A stretch of 64,000 nt of DNA from Fibrobacterota bacterium (GTDB lineage Bacteria; Fibrobacterota; Fibrobacteria; UBA11236): the NCBI GenBank assembly GCA_019509785.1, contig JAEKLQ010000024.1:62001-126000 (forward strand), in the 5' to 3' direction. Below, one piece after another: positions 33,905 to 43,122 of the stretch (position 1 is its first letter; every line of letters begins with the position of its first letter). The notes under the pieces are model-generated. The model made no database searches and was not told the origin of the DNA. It saw only the letters and a program-made list of their open reading frames with translations. The translations under genes and the position numbers were made by a program.

Positions 33905-36265
33905 TCAGGGCGAAAGGATCGGTTTGATCCAATCGGGCTGGGACGGGGGCGCGGTCGTCCGCAGTGAATCCTTCCAAACTTCGTCGGTCATGCGGTCCAG
34001 CGTACCGAGCCGCAGCACTTCATAGAAAGAAGAGACCGGCGCCGCATAGAGGGTCACGCAGGAGTCGGTCTGGATCGCCACCGCGGCCAGGCGGATGGGG
34101 CCGCTTCCCACGTGCAACACGCCCTTCTGCCCGATCTCGTCCGATTCGGGTTTGGTATGCACGTCGGCGATGACAGCATCATTGTTCCCGTCGATGCCGG
34201 TGCGCGCGGAAGCGTAAATAAGGTCCAGGAACCAGCCGTCGTAGACCTTCACCGAGGTGCAACCCAGCGGCTGCGCCCGATAGGTCAAGGCTGAGCGCAA
34301 CCATTCGGACTGGGACGAATCGGGACCCAGGCCTTGGGCCGAACGCGCCGCGATCGCTTGCAGGCGTCCGCTAATGTCCTTCAGGGAGGAGAAATACGCG
34401 CTGGCCCGGGCATCATTCCGGAACATGCCCGCGCCGCTGGCGGCATAGGCCGCGACGGCGGCGAAGAATTCGGGGTAGGGTTCCACGTAGGCCTTGGGGA
34501 AATCGCATAGGACGGTTCCCGTGTACGATTGCTTGGCGTACAGCAAGGTGTTGTGCCGCAACTGCGCCCAAGAAGTCAATTGGGTATTGCGCGTCTTGAG
34601 GCGCCAGGCCGGCGAGCGGAAGACCGGGGCCGCCTTGGGATTCGATTCCGCTCCGTTCAGCTTGCGCAGGAAGCCGAGCCAGCCCGTGTACAGATTGGTT
34701 TGCCATCCCCCTGCGCTGATGCCATCGTAGAGTACGCGTTGCGCCCCCAAGATCCCGTTCGCCGCCGCGCCCGTCTTGGCCAAATCCTTCAAAGCGGAAT
34801 TGTCCCCCAAGGCAAAAGCGATTTGCAGGGAGGAAGGCCAGGGCACGCGATCGGAAACGGGATGCACGAGCTGAGAGAAAGTGAATGCATCCAGGATGAA
34901 GCGCTGGGGCATAAAGGAGAAGATGGGGGAAAGATCCAGCGGGTCGCCGGGGTTGTACTTCTTGGCCTGGGAAAGGATGGCCTGCGCGCCGAAGTTGCCC
35001 GCCGCAATCGCCGAGTCGAAACGCGCCTCGGGGAAGGCCGCCACGAAGGCTTGCGCATCGGTCACGCCCAGGGACTGCATTACCAGTCCCATGCCCCGCG
35101 GGCTCAATCCATCGCTTTGGCCCACCATGTATCCGATAACCTTATCGATTTCCAGCCACGCCGGATAAGATCCCGAATTGATCAGGCAATCCCATAGGAT
35201 CACCGCGTCCTTTTTCATGCGCGTATAGGCGGGCTTGTTATCGGGAGGATTGGCGCGCAAATCGAAGGCGAGATCGGCCCGCGACAGCCACATCATGGCC
35301 TGGAAATAGGCCGTCAACCGCGCGCTGCGCGTATAATGCCCGCGCGGCTTGAACTGGGAGAAATCGATCAGGGTATCCCGGCCCCATAAGGAAACCGTCT
35401 TCTCCGTCAGCGCCTTGATGTCCGCCAGATGCGCGGCTATGCCCGGGGTGGACGCGAGGTCCGATCGTTGCGGATTGAGCAACATGCGCGCGGTCCCCAG
35501 CAGTTCGGCCACGTCCCGGCTGGAAGCATCCTCGGGATAATGCGACTCGACGTAGCCTTCGGCGCCAGCCAGGATGGAATCCAACGAAAGCGCGAAACGG
35601 TTTTCCTCCATCCCGGCCAGCAGGCTGTCATAGCTCAGGTAGAGGGTATGCAAGAGGGCATCGCTGGTGAACAGGAGCGGCAGATCCGCGTCATGGATCT
35701 GATCCAAGGCCTGGAAGAAGTTCGGGAAGGAGGGGCCTGCGGGGATGGCCATGCCCTGGGATCGCACCTTGGCCCGGAAGGCGGCGGTGTCGAACGTTAA
35801 GGAGAACTTCGCGAAGGCTTTGCCGACTTCGGACTCGAATTCGATGGGACCGGTTACGGGCGCGAAGGGCACGGTCCCGTCGGGATAGGCGGACTGCAAT
35901 TGCGGAAGGCCCCACGCCTGCTTCGCCTTGGCATCGTCCTGGTAGCGCGCGAAGGCGCCGGAGTCGGCCGGGTCCTGGAAATACAGGCTGCCCAAACCCG
36001 CGGCGGGCTTGCTGAACAACCCGTCGATCCAGCGGCCGTACAGGAGCGCGTCGGAGAGGCCGGTCTTACCGTCCCCGTCCAGGTCCAGGGCCGGCGCCGA
36101 CCCTTGCGCCACCGCATCGAGAAAAGCCTGGGCATCGTCCGCATCGATCTTGCCGTCCCCGTTGATATCGATGGCGCGGGGAACGGCCGCTCCGGCGAGG
36201 CCGGCGCAAAGGGACAAGAGGGCGCAATAGGGAAGGGCCGCGGGAAGGACGCGTAGGAACCTCAT
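33905..36265 (-). CDS. Secreted DUF3160 protein with N-terminal dockerin-like module
   Basis: The protein has 786 residues with a signal peptide (AALPYCALLSLCAGLAGA). Residues ~30-80 hold two calcium-loop/helix repeats (DINGDGKIDADDAQAFLDAV and DLDGDGKTGLSDALLYGRWI) arranged as in a type I dockerin. The rest matches DUF3160, with FFQALDQIHDADLPLLFTSD and ALLHTLYLSYDSLLAGMEE as the typical block. The large helical domain has no known function and occurs in secreted proteins. The start overlaps the stop of the upstream gene (ATGA). A dockerin at the N-terminus is less usual than at the C-terminus. The module may simply be a calcium-binding EF-hand pair. Confidence 0.85.
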   Translation of the reverse strand: MRFLRVLPAALPYCALLSLCAGLAGAAVPRAIDINGDGKIDADDAQAFLDAVAQGSAPALDLDGDGKTGLSDALLYGRWIDGLFSKPAAGLGSLYFQDPADSGAFARYQDDAKAKQAWGLPQLQSAYPDGTVPFAPVTGPIEFESEVGKAFAKFSLTFDTAAFRAKVRSQGMAIPAGPSFPNFFQALDQIHDADLPLLFTSDALLHTLYLSYDSLLAGMEENRFALSLDSILAGAEGYVESHYPEDASSRDVAELLGTARMLLNPQRSDLASTPGIAAHLADIKALTEKTVSLWGRDTLIDFSQFKPRGHYTRSARLTAYFQAMMWLSRADLAFDLRANPPDNKPAYTRMKKDAVILWDCLINSGSYPAWLEIDKVIGYMVGQSDGLSPRGMGLVMQSLGVTDAQAFVAAFPEARFDSAIAAGNFGAQAILSQAKKYNPGDPLDLSPIFSFMPQRFILDAFTFSQLVHPVSDRVPWPSSLQIAFALGDNSALKDLAKTGAAANGILGAQRVLYDGISAGGWQTNLYTGWLGFLRKLNGAESNPKAAPVFRSPAWRLKTRNTQLTSWAQLRHNTLLYAKQSYTGTVLCDFPKAYVEPYPEFFAAVAAYAASGAGMFRNDARASAYFSSLKDISGRLQAIAARSAQGLGPDSSQSEWLRSALTYRAQPLGCTSVKVYDGWFLDLIYASARTGIDGNNDAVIADVHTKPESDEIGQKGVLHVGSGPIRLAAVAIQTDSCVTLYAAPVSSFYEVLRLGTLDRMTDEVWKDSLRTTAPPSQPDWIKPILSP

Positions 36266-37008
36266 GGCGCCACCTCCAGTTTCCGGTCATAGCTGAAGGT
36301 GCCCGCTTCCAGATGGAACAGATAGGCCCCGGGGGCGGGAGGCCTGCCTCCCGGTCCGTTGCCGTTCCAAGTGGCTTCCTGGATGCCGGCGGGCAATTTG
36401 CGATCGAGCACGCTGGCGATGCGGCGGCCGCGCATGTCGCTCACCCAGGCCCGCACCCGCGCGGGCCGTCCCAGGTTGAAGGTCAAGGTACGCGCGTTGC
36501 CCCGCTGCCGGAAGCTGGCGCGCGGCGCGGGCGCGCGGCGGGCCAGGGAAGTGGTGAGGCTGGTCTGCAGGGTCAGCGGCTTGCCATCGGGACCGTACGC
36601 CTCCACGACGGCGACGCTGTCGATCAAATCGGCGGCGACGCTGCCCGGCGATGATAGGACGAGGTCGAAACGGGCGATCAGGCGGCCGGAAGAATCGCGG
36701 CCGATCCCGGTGGCGGGAGCCATCGCGAAGGCGGTGACGGCCTGCCCATCCAAGGCGGCGCGCGGGAGGAATTGCGCCCAGGGCCCGGTCTCCGGCTTGG
36801 CGACGGCCAGGGACTGGACACCCGCCGAAGGCTTAAGGCGCAAACGGAAGCGGAGGGCCGCCAAGGGTTCCCGGTCGGGCGTATGCAGCACCTGCACCTG
36901 GGCGTTTTTCCCCTCGGCGGAATAGGTGACCTGGATTTCCAGCGGATAAGCGGATGCGGCTAAAGCCAAAACGACGGGCATCAGTCTGAGCAATCGCGGG
37001 ATTTCCAT
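36262..37008 (-). CDS. Secreted protein with cohesin-like and FlgD-like Ig domains
   Basis: The protein has 248 residues with a GGAGAG ribosome site and a signal peptide (LLRLMPVVLALAASAYP). Residues ~22-135 form a beta-sandwich with the hydrophobic pattern of cohesin or related domains (LAALRFRLRLKPSAGVQSLAV, GRLIARFDLVLSSPGSV). Residues ~165-248 resemble the FlgD Ig-like fold (ARVRAWVSDMRGRRIASV, then WNGNGPGGRPPAPGAYLF). It is translationally coupled to the dockerin-like DUF3160 gene, so the two products may bind one another. The cohesin assignment rests on pattern only and is uncertain. Confidence 0.65.
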   Translation of the reverse strand: MEIPRLLRLMPVVLALAASAYPLEIQVTYSAEGKNAQVQVLHTPDREPLAALRFRLRLKPSAGVQSLAVAKPETGPWAQFLPRAALDGQAVTAFAMAPATGIGRDSSGRLIARFDLVLSSPGSVAADLIDSVAVVEAYGPDGKPLTLQTSLTTSLARRAPAPRASFRQRGNARTLTFNLGRPARVRAWVSDMRGRRIASVLDRKLPAGIQEATWNGNGPGGRPPAPGAYLFHLEAGTFSYDRKLEVAP

Positions 37009-37058
37009 GGTTTCTCTCCGGATCGGGTATGCGATGCCTAAAAATACTCCTAAACGGG

Positions 37059-37079
37059 CGCCGTACGCCGGCGTTTTTT
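37059..37079 (+). terminator. Terminator-like hairpin in the leader of the first PQQ-dehydrogenase-like gene
   Basis: A 5-bp stem (CGCCG and CGGCG, 5-base loop) is followed at once by six T (37074-37079). It lies on the plus strand between divergent genes, 210 bp before the ATG at 37290, with no plus-strand gene before it. It could be a leader attenuator or chance. Confidence 0.35.
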
Positions 37080-37289
37080 CGCGTCCGCACCAATTATTTT
37101 GGCCTAAATCCGCATCCCCCCGGGACTGCTCCTTTTTTGCGAGCGGAGGTTTACCTTGCGGTGAAAATCCGGTGGCCGTCCATGGCCCGTAGAAGTATCG
37201 TTATTCATCCCTCGACACCGTCCGCCCCTGGGTGCGGCTGTCGGAGAACGCGGCAATATCGGAAATCGGAATCGCTTTCGGGAGAAACC

Positions 37290-39089
37290 ATGACCAATAA
37301 ATTTTTTCCTTGGCTCGCTTTCTCCGCCGCGCTCCCCTTGCAAGCCCAAACGAATTGGACATCGCCGCTATGCCCTACCACCACGCTCAGCGCGAGCGAT
37401 TTCGAGGCCACCGAACTATTCAATAAAAAAGGCGGCACCGGGATCGCCAAGGATGCCGGCATCTCCGAGCCCGTAGGGATGGACGTGCACGCCGTATTCA
37501 CCGCCGGCAAATACGATCATACCGATATCATCTTCACGGAGCGGATGGGGAACCTGAAGTGGTACGACGGGGTGGCGAAGACGGTGAAGGTGATGGCCCA
37601 TTTCAGCGTCCATGCCGACGATCTCGCCCATCTGGAAGACGATAACGGTTTGATGGGCGTCGCCTTCGATCCCCATTTCGACACCAATAAATGGATTTAC
37701 GTGTGGTACAGCCCCAAGCAGACCTATCAACGGGACAACGTGACTCCGGGGGGCCCTCTCTCGAACCGGCAATTGCGCCTGGCCCGCCTCACCGTAAAGC
37801 CGGACAATACCGTGGACACCGCCAGCCAGAAGATCCTCATAAAAATCCTGGGCAACACCACCGATAAATGGCATAGCGGAGGCCCCATGCAATTCGACGC
37901 CTACGGCGATCTCTGGATTGCCATCGGCAACAACAGCCAGGATTTGACTGTAAGCGCCTGTGACTCGGGTCGCAGCGTACTGTCCCAGACCGATAGCTCC
38001 GCCAGCGCGGAATGGTCGTCATCCGATACGCACAGCATGCGCGGGGGTTTCATCCGTATCCACCCCGATGATTCCGCTCCCAAGGGGTACACCATCCCCA
38101 GCGGCAACTTCGGCCAATACTGGGCGGACAAATTCGAACAGCAGGGCAGGGCCGCCTCTCTGGTCGCCCAATACCGCGATACCTCCAAGGTACTGCCCGA
38201 AGTGTACGTGAAAGGGGAGAGGAGCAATTTCTCCTGCGCGGTGCATCCCACCAAACGTTGGCTGGCCTGGGGCACGGTGAATTACAATACCGTGCAAGAC
38301 GAATTCAACATCACCGATCATCCCATCTTCAGCGGTTTCCCCTACTTCATGGCCAAGAACGATCCCACCTGCAACCACGGAAAGAACCCGGACAGCGCGA
38401 CCAACACCTCGGCCCTTAACGGCGGCGTGAAGGTGCTGCCGCCCGCCGTCCCCGGCACCTTGAACAACCTGGTGAACGTCGCCATCGGCGGGCCGATCTA
38501 TAGTTTCGACCCTTCCGTGGATTACGCGGGGAAATTCCCCCCGCATTTCGACAACAAGTGGATCGTGACCGGGTTCTATGGCGGGGTCTGGGGCATTACG
38601 GTGGACGATACCAAGCAGCCTTTCCAATCCCTGGGAGGAACCCCGCCCAAGATGGACGCCACCGGCGGCTTGTTCAGCAATATCAAAGGTTCTTTCCGCA
38701 ATGCATCATGCATGAAGTACGGAAAAGACGGCGCCCTATACATCCTGAATTACGATGGAAACAGGTATACGACGGACACCTTCAATCCCGGCGTGGTGCG
38801 CGTCATTTACAAGGGAAGTTGCAATCCCGTTTCCCTGGCCCGGAAAATGGAAGCCCCCTATCAAAGCATCTGGATCGACCCGCTCGGCATCACCATCAAG
38901 GAAGCGGGCCCCCACGTGGTTGCCTTGTACGACCTCAACGGGCACCGGGTCTGGAACGATCAAGACATGGGACCGAAGGTATACCGGCTAAGCCTTATCC
39001 GCGCCCAAGCGTCCTTGCGGCCGGGATTGTATATGGCCCGGGTGAACACCCCGGCCGGGGAGGTCTCCCGGCGCATCTCGGTATTCTAA
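37290..39089 (+). CDS. Secreted PQQ-dependent sugar-dehydrogenase-like protein with sorting domain (copy 1)
   Basis: The 599-residue protein starts after a GGGAGAAA site and has a short signal peptide (FPWLAFSAALPLQAQ). The body is a six-bladed propeller of the glucose/sorbosone dehydrogenase type. Blocks are EDDNGLMGVAFDPHFD, WIYVWYSPKQ, KWHSGGPMQFDAYGDLWIAI (with the His expected at the active site) and GERSNFSCAVHPTKRW. The last ~70 residues form a T9SS-type sorting domain (VVALYDLNGHRVW, RPGLYMARVNTPAGEVSRR). Oxidation of a sugar outside the cell is the family activity; the substrate is not known. It is the first of three tandem paralogues. The 281-bp upstream region carries a hairpin at 37059. 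Confidence 0.85.
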   Translation: MTNKFFPWLAFSAALPLQAQTNWTSPLCPTTTLSASDFEATELFNKKGGTGIAKDAGISEPVGMDVHAVFTAGKYDHTDIIFTERMGNLKWYDGVAKTVKVMAHFSVHADDLAHLEDDNGLMGVAFDPHFDTNKWIYVWYSPKQTYQRDNVTPGGPLSNRQLRLARLTVKPDNTVDTASQKILIKILGNTTDKWHSGGPMQFDAYGDLWIAIGNNSQDLTVSACDSGRSVLSQTDSSASAEWSSSDTHSMRGGFIRIHPDDSAPKGYTIPSGNFGQYWADKFEQQGRAASLVAQYRDTSKVLPEVYVKGERSNFSCAVHPTKRWLAWGTVNYNTVQDEFNITDHPIFSGFPYFMAKNDPTCNHGKNPDSATNTSALNGGVKVLPPAVPGTLNNLVNVAIGGPIYSFDPSVDYAGKFPPHFDNKWIVTGFYGGVWGITVDDTKQPFQSLGGTPPKMDATGGLFSNIKGSFRNASCMKYGKDGALYILNYDGNRYTTDTFNPGVVRVIYKGSCNPVSLARKMEAPYQSIWIDPLGITIKEAGPHVVALYDLNGHRVWNDQDMGPKVYRLSLIRAQASLRPGLYMARVNTPAGEVSRRISVF

Positions 39090-39153
39090 GGGAGTTACAA
39101 CGCCTAAAGAGGGCCAAAGCCTCCATTTCACCTTCATTTTCTCCTAGGACCTG

Positions 39154-39182
39154 TTGCCTGGTGCGCAGAAGGGCCTTATAGT
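39154..39182 (+). promoter_or_regulatory. Candidate promoter for the second PQQ-dehydrogenase-like gene
   Basis: TTGCCT (39154-39159) and TATAGT (39177-39182) are spaced by 17 bp, 40 bases before the ATG. It suggests that the second paralogue can be transcribed on its own. Confidence 0.5.
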
Positions 39183-39221
39183 AATACAGGCGTTCCGCGC
39201 CTAAATACCTCGGGGGGGGTT

Positions 39222-40985
39222 ATGCACATCCGGATTAGTCCTAAATTCGCGTTGGCGGCCGCGTTCGCGCTGCCGGTAGGCGCGCAATTCACTTCTCCTC
39301 TCTGCACGGGGAATACCTTGTCCGCGACCGATTTTTCGGCCCAAGAGTTGTTCAATAAGAACGGCACCTCGGGCGCCGCGGCCAACGCCGACCTGTCCGA
39401 GCCCACCCATATGGACGTACGCGTGGTGAAAGGGGCGGACGGCAAATACGATCATAGCGACATCATCTTCGTCGAGCGGACCGGCAACGTGAAATGGTAC
39501 GACGGCGCAGCCAAGAAGGTGACCCTGATGGGGCATATCAGCGTCCATGCCATAGCCGGCTCGGAAGACGATAACGGCCTCATGGGCGTGGTCTTCCATC
39601 CGGACTTCGAGAAGAACCGGTGGGTCTATCTGTGGTACAGCCCCTTGGCGACCGTCGATCAGACCATGACCGGGACCGGTCAAAACCGCCAGCTCCGTTT
39701 GTCCCGCTTCGTGGTGAAATCGGATAACACCCTGGACCTGACCAGCGAAAAGATCCTCATCAAGATCCTGGGCAGCAAATCGGATCAATGGCATAGCGGC
39801 GGCCCCATGCAATTCGACGCTTACGGCGATTTGTGGGGGACCATGGGCAACAATAGCCCCGATCTCGATCCCACCGCGTGCAGCGCCGGCAACAACGTCA
39901 TGTCCAAAACCGACAGCACCACCAGCGCCGAATGGGGACCGTCCAACACCGCCAGCTTCCGCGGCGGCTTCTGGCGCATCCATCCCGATAGCTCGGCCAA
40001 AGGCTACTCCATTCCCAAGGGCAATTTCGGCGAGTACTGGGGCAACTACTTCGAACAGAAAGGGCATACGGCCCTGGCTGCCAAGTACCGCGATCCCGCC
40101 AAGGTCCTGCCGGAAGTCTACGTGAAAGGCGAGCGCAGCAATTTTTCCTGCGCGGTCCATCCGTATAAGCGGTGGCTGGCCTGGGGCACGGTCAATTACG
40201 CCAGCACCAATGATGAATTCAACATCACCGATCACCCCATCTTCTCCGGCTTCCCGTATTTCCATCGGGACAACCAGCCCACCTGCACCAATGGGAAGAA
40301 CGTGGATGCGCCCGTCAACAATTCGCCGTTCAACAGCGGCGTGGATACCTTGCCGCCGGCCATCGCGGGCTCCATCGTCGGCTTGACCAACGTGGCCATC
40401 GGCGGGCCGATCTACCATTTCGATAGGTCGATCGACTACGACGGCAAGATGCCCCCCCACCTGGACAACAAGTGGATCGTAACCGGGTTCAACGGGGGAA
40501 TGTGGATCGCCACCTTCGACACGACCACCATGAAGGTGAGCGGCACGCCGACCAAGGTGGATAACGGCATCTTCAGCGGCGTTCCCATCCGCAACCATAT
40601 CCAATCGATGTACGGCAAGGACGGGGCGCTCTACATCCTCAACTACGACGGCTACTACCACAGCGCCATCAATCCCGGCGTGGTACGGGTGACCTATAAG
40701 GGCGCATGCAAAATCCCGGTAGGGCCCGATCCCGCGGTCACCTCGGTGAAACCGTACCAGAAGATCTGGATCGATCCGCACGGGATCATGGTCGGCGAGG
40801 AAGGGCCGCATACCGTTTCGCTTTACGATTTGGCCGGGCATCGGGTTTGGAAGGACCAAGGCGTGGGCGCGCATGAATACCGCCTCAACGAGCTCCGCTC
40901 CCAAGCGTCCCTTAAACCGGGTCTCTACCTGGCTCGCGTACGCACTTCGGCAGGGGAATACTCGCGCCGACTCTCCCTGTTCTGA
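39222..40985 (+). CDS. Secreted PQQ-dependent sugar-dehydrogenase-like protein with sorting domain (copy 2)
   Basis: The 587-residue protein is the middle copy of the tandem trio. A run of eight G precedes the ATG and could serve as the ribosome site. It has a signal peptide (FALAAAFALPVGAQ) and a propeller with EDDNGLMGVVFHPDFE, QWHSGGPMQFDAYGDLWGTM, KGERSNFSCAVHPYKRWLAW and YGKDGALYILNYDG. It ends in an intact sorting domain (TVSLYDLAGHRVW, KPGLYLARVRTSAGEYSRRL). Compared with copy 1 the calcium/active-site His region is the same, while the loop after the third blade differs in length. Family function is oxidation of aldoses with PQQ. Confidence 0.85.
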   Translation: MHIRISPKFALAAAFALPVGAQFTSPLCTGNTLSATDFSAQELFNKNGTSGAAANADLSEPTHMDVRVVKGADGKYDHSDIIFVERTGNVKWYDGAAKKVTLMGHISVHAIAGSEDDNGLMGVVFHPDFEKNRWVYLWYSPLATVDQTMTGTGQNRQLRLSRFVVKSDNTLDLTSEKILIKILGSKSDQWHSGGPMQFDAYGDLWGTMGNNSPDLDPTACSAGNNVMSKTDSTTSAEWGPSNTASFRGGFWRIHPDSSAKGYSIPKGNFGEYWGNYFEQKGHTALAAKYRDPAKVLPEVYVKGERSNFSCAVHPYKRWLAWGTVNYASTNDEFNITDHPIFSGFPYFHRDNQPTCTNGKNVDAPVNNSPFNSGVDTLPPAIAGSIVGLTNVAIGGPIYHFDRSIDYDGKMPPHLDNKWIVTGFNGGMWIATFDTTTMKVSGTPTKVDNGIFSGVPIRNHIQSMYGKDGALYILNYDGYYHSAINPGVVRVTYKGACKIPVGPDPAVTSVKPYQKIWIDPHGIMVGEEGPHTVSLYDLAGHRVWKDQGVGAHEYRLNELRSQASLKPGLYLARVRTSAGEYSRRLSLF

Positions 40986-41204
40986 TGGAAGGGTCCCCTG
41001 GCTCCCCTCCGCGTAAGGGGGGCCTTGGCTTGGGGCGGCCAGGAATCACCGAAATACGCGCTACACAGAGGAATGCATATTCTTCCAGAGGGCACGAGTC
41101 AGTTTCGTCATTTTGCGATATTCTAGGGAATTAGACAGGGGTGGGGCGCCCGGGAATGCATAAACGAGTGCCCCTTTTCTCCATTTTTTCGTCAGGGGAT
41201 CGAA

Positions 41205-42977
41205 ATGCATCCAATTAGAACCGCTTGGCTGATGCTAGGCTGCGCCACCGCCTTTCCGCTTTGGGCGCAATTGACCTATCCGGGATGCTCCGCGCTTTCC
41301 GCCTCCGATTTCAAAGCCGAAGAGCTATTCAACCGGAAGGGGACCAATGGCGCCGCCGCCGATCCCACCCTTTCCGAACCCACCCGGGCCGATATCCGCG
41401 TGGTGAACAAGGCCGACGGCAGCTACGACCATTCCGACATCATCTTCGTGGAACGCACGGGCGCGGTGAAATGGTACGACGGGGTCGCGAAGAAGGTGAG
41501 CCTGATGGGCACCATCTCCGTCCACGCGGGGGAGGGTTCCCAGGACGATAACGGCCTGATGGGCGTCGTCTTCCACCCCGATTTCGAAAATAACCGTTGG
41601 GTCTACCTCTGGTATACCGCCAAGCAGCTCTATCAACGGGACAACGTGACGACGGGCGGCCAGAACCGGCAGATGCGCATGTCCCGTTTCACAGTGAAAT
41701 CGGACAACACCCTGGACATGTCCAGCGAGAAGAACATCATCAAGATCCTGGGCAGCAAGTCCGATATGTGGCATTGCGGCGGGCCGATGACTTTCGACTC
41801 TTATGGCGATATGTGGTTCGGGGTCGGCAACAACAGCCCCGATCTGGATCCGACCTCCTGCGATGCGGGCAACAACGTGCTTTCCAAGACCGACAGCACC
41901 GCCAGCGCGGAGTGGGGGCCTTCGGACACCCATAACATGCGCGGCAGCTTCCTCCGCATCCATCCCGACAGCTCCGATAAGGGATACTCCGTGCCCCGCG
42001 GCAATTTCGGGGAGTACTGGGCCGACAAGTTCGAGCAACAAGGCCGGACCGCCTTGGCCACCGTATACCGTGACCCGAACAAGGTATTGCCGGAAATCTA
42101 CGTCAAAGGCGAGCGCAGCAATTTTTCCATCACGGTGCATCCCACCAAACGGTGGCTGGGCTGGGGCACGGTGAACTACGCCAGCAACAACGATGAATTC
42201 AACATCACCAACCACCCCATCTTTTCCGGCTTCCCGTATTTCCATAACAACAACCTCGCGACTTGCAACCATGGGAAGAACGTGAACGCTCCGGTCAACA
42301 ACTCGCCCTTCCACGGCGGTGCCGACACCCTGCCGCCCGCCATCCCCGGCACCATCAACAACCTGATCAACGTGGCCATCGGCGGCCCCATCTACAGCTA
42401 CGATCCGACCATTAAGTACCCCAACAAGTTCCCGCCCCATTTCGACAACAAATGGATCATCGCCGGGTTCGGGCGCAGCGGGGCCCCCTGGGGCATCTGG
42501 GCGGTCACCGTGGATACCACCAAGGATCCCTTCAAGCCCCTCGGTACCCCCACCGATCTGAAGGCCGGGATTTTCGCCAATGTCCCGATCCGCAATTTCA
42601 TCGGGGCCAAATACGGGAAGGATGGAGCGCTGTACATCACCAATTACGATGGCGATTACGGTACGGCCACAAATCCGGGAGTGGTTCGGGTGACCTACAC
42701 CGGCAGTTGCGTGACCTCCATCGGTTCGCAAAAGCCGGTGAGCCCGTACCAGAAGATCTGGATCGATCCCCAGGCCATCACGGTGGGCGAAACCAACGAT
42801 CACGCGGTTTCCCTGTACAACATGGCCGGAAAACGGGTGTGGGTGCGGAACGGGCACGGCCCGCAGACCTATCGCATCTCCGCCATCCGCGCCGAAGCCG
42901 GCCTCCAGGCGGGCTTGTACTTGGCGAAAGTGGTTACGCCGGTGGGCGAGGTATCCCACACCCTCTCGCTCTTTTAA
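41205..42977 (+). CDS. Secreted PQQ-dependent sugar-dehydrogenase-like protein with sorting domain (copy 3)
   Basis: This is the third tandem copy, 590 residues, with a CAGGGGATCG ribosome site and a signal peptide (WLMLGCATAFPLWAQ). The propeller blocks match its neighbours: QDDNGLMGVVFHPDFE, KGERSNFSITVHPTKRW, FHNNNLATCNHGKN. The central motif reads MWHCGGPMTFDSYGDMW, so Cys replaces Ser next to the conserved His, which may alter activity. A sorting domain closes the protein (AVSLYNMAGKRVW, QAGLYLAKVVTPVGEVSHTL). The 219 bp before it contain no gene. A strong terminator follows the stop. Confidence 0.85.
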   Translation: MHPIRTAWLMLGCATAFPLWAQLTYPGCSALSASDFKAEELFNRKGTNGAAADPTLSEPTRADIRVVNKADGSYDHSDIIFVERTGAVKWYDGVAKKVSLMGTISVHAGEGSQDDNGLMGVVFHPDFENNRWVYLWYTAKQLYQRDNVTTGGQNRQMRMSRFTVKSDNTLDMSSEKNIIKILGSKSDMWHCGGPMTFDSYGDMWFGVGNNSPDLDPTSCDAGNNVLSKTDSTASAEWGPSDTHNMRGSFLRIHPDSSDKGYSVPRGNFGEYWADKFEQQGRTALATVYRDPNKVLPEIYVKGERSNFSITVHPTKRWLGWGTVNYASNNDEFNITNHPIFSGFPYFHNNNLATCNHGKNVNAPVNNSPFHGGADTLPPAIPGTINNLINVAIGGPIYSYDPTIKYPNKFPPHFDNKWIIAGFGRSGAPWGIWAVTVDTTKDPFKPLGTPTDLKAGIFANVPIRNFIGAKYGKDGALYITNYDGDYGTATNPGVVRVTYTGSCVTSIGSQKPVSPYQKIWIDPQAITVGETNDHAVSLYNMAGKRVWVRNGHGPQTYRISAIRAEAGLQAGLYLAKVVTPVGEVSHTLSLF

Positions 42978-43012
42978 GCGCCGATGCCGCGCCCGCGGCG
43001 CCCTGGAAACGA

Positions 43013-43049
43013 AGAAGGCCTGCTCCCTTGGGGCAGGCCTTCTGTTTTT
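43013..43049 (+). terminator. Strong intrinsic terminator after the PQQ-dehydrogenase-like trio
   Basis: A perfect 11-bp stem (AGAAGGCCTGC at 43013-43023, GCAGGCCTTCT at 43033-43043) with a 9-base loop is followed by GTTTTTC. It ends transcription of the three paralogues. Confidence 0.92.
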
Positions 43050-43122
43050 CAGCGCCCTAACTTAATGGGGGCTATTAGACCCTCGCGAACCGGCTGAACC
43101 CGGGTCTAGACTAGGCGCCGAT

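Noticed and set aside
39201-42959. Two long minus-strand frames opposite the PQQ-dehydrogenase-like trio
   Set aside because: Similar antisense frames appear because the paralogues share codons; they have no recognisable domain or ribosome site.
37290-42977. Considered whether the three repeated genes mark a composite mobile element
   Set aside because: The copies are diverged enzymes with their own signals; no transposase, terminal repeats or target duplications are visible.
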